From the NCBI GenBank assembly GCA_005887855.1, contig VBQB01000289.1, positions 1-14,295 on the forward strand: a DNA stretch of 14,295 nt. The letters are read 5' to 3'. The notes below the pieces were generated by a model. It did no database searches. It had not been told where the DNA came from and saw only the letters and a program-made list of their open reading frames with translations. Positions 13,369-14,295 of the stretch are shown in pieces. Both the position numbers and the translations under genes were made by a program. The DNA comes from Verrucomicrobiota bacterium (GTDB lineage: Bacteria; Verrucomicrobiota; Verrucomicrobiae; Chthoniobacterales; UBA10450). Numbering within the stretch: the first letter of the stretch is position 1; each line of letters begins with the position of its first letter.

Positions 13369-14295
13369 ATGGGTTCCTTTCGCGACGCGGCACGCTGGGT
13401 TTTTTGCGCCGCTCTTGTTTACGCTCCATGGGCGTACGGCGGCACAACATCCGCGAGCATCCAAATAATTAACTGGCTGCTGTTAGCCGCGCTCATCCTT
13501 TGGGTCATCGAGCTACTTATTAGCGGGCGGAGGCCAACGTTTCCGCGCCTTTTGCTTTTCTTAACATGCGCTCTGGCCGGGATGGGTGGTTGGATGGCCC
13601 TCAACGCGAAGTCGATCTACGACTCTGATTTTTATGCGTTTGTGCCACTGTGGAATCTCGCGCCGCAGTTGGCTGGTTCGGTTGATTACGCTACTAGCGC
13701 CGCATGGATGACGCGATGCACACTACTGCTTTGCGCAGTTTTGTTCGTTGCCGATCTCTCTCAGAGCAACCGGTGGTTGCTGCGGTTATGGCACACGATC
13801 GGCCTCGTCGCCGGCTCGATCGCGTTTCTCGGTTTGCTGCAAAAGGCCACTGGCGCACGAATGATTTTCTGGCAGGAAGCGCCGCCTTGGGGAGCAACTA
13901 CTTTTTTTGCGACCTACTACTATCACGGAAATGCCGGGGCATACTTGAATCTGGTCTGGCCGCTAGCCGCAGGTCTGGCCGTGCGCGCTTTTACGACGTC
14001 ATCCCGTCCCGGCATGCGCGCATTGTGGATGAGCGTGTTTATTCTGACTCTTGCCGCAGTTGTGGCTAACACGTCGCGAATGGCCCAACTGATCGCGCTT
14101 TTGTTGTTTATCGCCCTTTGGATGAAACTTGGACCGCTGCTTCTACGAAAACTTTCGCGCATTGAAAAAAATATCGTTGTCGCTGGCGCGATCGCGATTT
14201 TTTTGACATTAGTTGCGCTCGGCCAGGCGACTCACTTGGAGCAATCGTTGGACCGCTGGCAATCAGTGAGTGAGCGGATTCCAAACGATGCCCGT
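13369..14295 (+). CDS. O-antigen ligase / polymerase-like membrane protein, 3' end cut by the window
   Basis: An open frame of 309 codons runs from ATG 13369 to the last base with no stop. The protein is strongly hydrophobic, with segments near residues 10-23, 33-51, 60-79, 115-129, 143-158, 192-208, 218-234, 238-258 and 267-285. A loop containing F-F-A-T-Y-Y-Y-H-G-N-A-G-A-Y (179-192) followed by LNLVWPLAAGLA, and NTSRMAQ (234-240), resemble the Wzy_C / O-antigen ligase family, where a tyrosine/histidine-asparagine loop and 'S-R' precede the large periplasmic loop. It would polymerise glycan repeats or attach them to an acceptor outside the inner membrane. It is the second polymerase/ligase candidate in the window, after the one at 6399. 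The family is usually 400-700 residues or longer, so at least a quarter is missing to the right. Confidence 0.75.
   Translation, partial: MGSFRDAARWVFCAALVYAPWAYGGTTSASIQIINWLLLAALILWVIELLISGRRPTFPRLLLFLTCALAGMGGWMALNAKSIYDSDFYAFVPLWNLAPQLAGSVDYATSAAWMTRCTLLLCAVLFVADLSQSNRWLLRLWHTIGLVAGSIAFLGLLQKATGARMIFWQEAPPWGATTFFATYYYHGNAGAYLNLVWPLAAGLAVRAFTTSSRPGMRALWMSVFILTLAAVVANTSRMAQLIALLLFIALWMKLGPLLLRKLSRIEKNIVVAGAIAIFLTLVALGQATHLEQSLDRWQSVSERIPNDAR

Noticed and set aside
1..14295. Defence, toxin-antitoxin, phage or transposase genes, and tRNA/rRNA
   Set aside because: No such motif was seen; all recognisable genes belong to glycan assembly.

Overview
The window is the inside of a bacterial exopolysaccharide / O-antigen-type biosynthesis locus with every gene on the + strand. 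The moderately GC-rich sequence, scarcity of Shine-Dalgarno sites, tightly overlapped glycosyltransferases (GTs) and abundant degenerate 7-bp repeats fit a soil or freshwater Verrucomicrobiota-like genome (Chthoniobacterales / Udaeobacter type). That placement is an inference from style only; no marker gene is present.

Layout. Positions 1-4408 are one tightly packed run: a 5'-truncated GT4, two GT2 enzymes, a decayed GT pseudogene (2804-3593, at least two frameshifts and no start codon) and an FkbM-like methyltransferase. From 4395 there is a GT4, then the C-terminal part of a GMC oxidoreductase that has lost its FAD-binding domain. After an 89-bp repeat-filled gap come a Wzy-like polymerase (6399-7694) and two GT4 enzymes joined by 4-bp overlaps (7691-8914, 8911-10161). 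A WcaF-like acetyltransferase (10200-10745) and a WaaE-type GT2 follow; the GT2 C-terminus has been altered by a frameshifting deletion. Then come the initiating sugar-phosphate transferase (11665-13182) and, running off the right edge, an O-antigen-ligase-like membrane protein that begins at 13369.

How they would work together: the polyisoprenyl-phosphate sugar transferase loads the first sugar on undecaprenyl phosphate, and the GT2/GT4 enzymes extend the repeat unit on the cytoplasmic face. The acetyltransferase and methyltransferase decorate it. The Wzy-like protein polymerises, and the ligase-like protein polymerises or attaches the chain outside the membrane. No Wzx flippase and no Wza/Wzc export gene is seen, so the cluster extends beyond the window.

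The most unusual signal is a dispersed set of about twelve short arrays, all with a strict 7-bp period but with different unit sequences, from about 5066 to 13349 and none recognised before that. Six lie inside genes (five internal, one forming a gene's 3' end) and six between or after genes. The five internal ones sit in three GT4 genes, at corresponding surface-loop positions of the C-terminal Rossmann domain, and because 7 is not a multiple of 3 they encode 7-residue peptide repeats. Others sit at gene ends, gaps and decay junctions. Together with two or three broken genes, this suggests an actively rearranging glycan locus.
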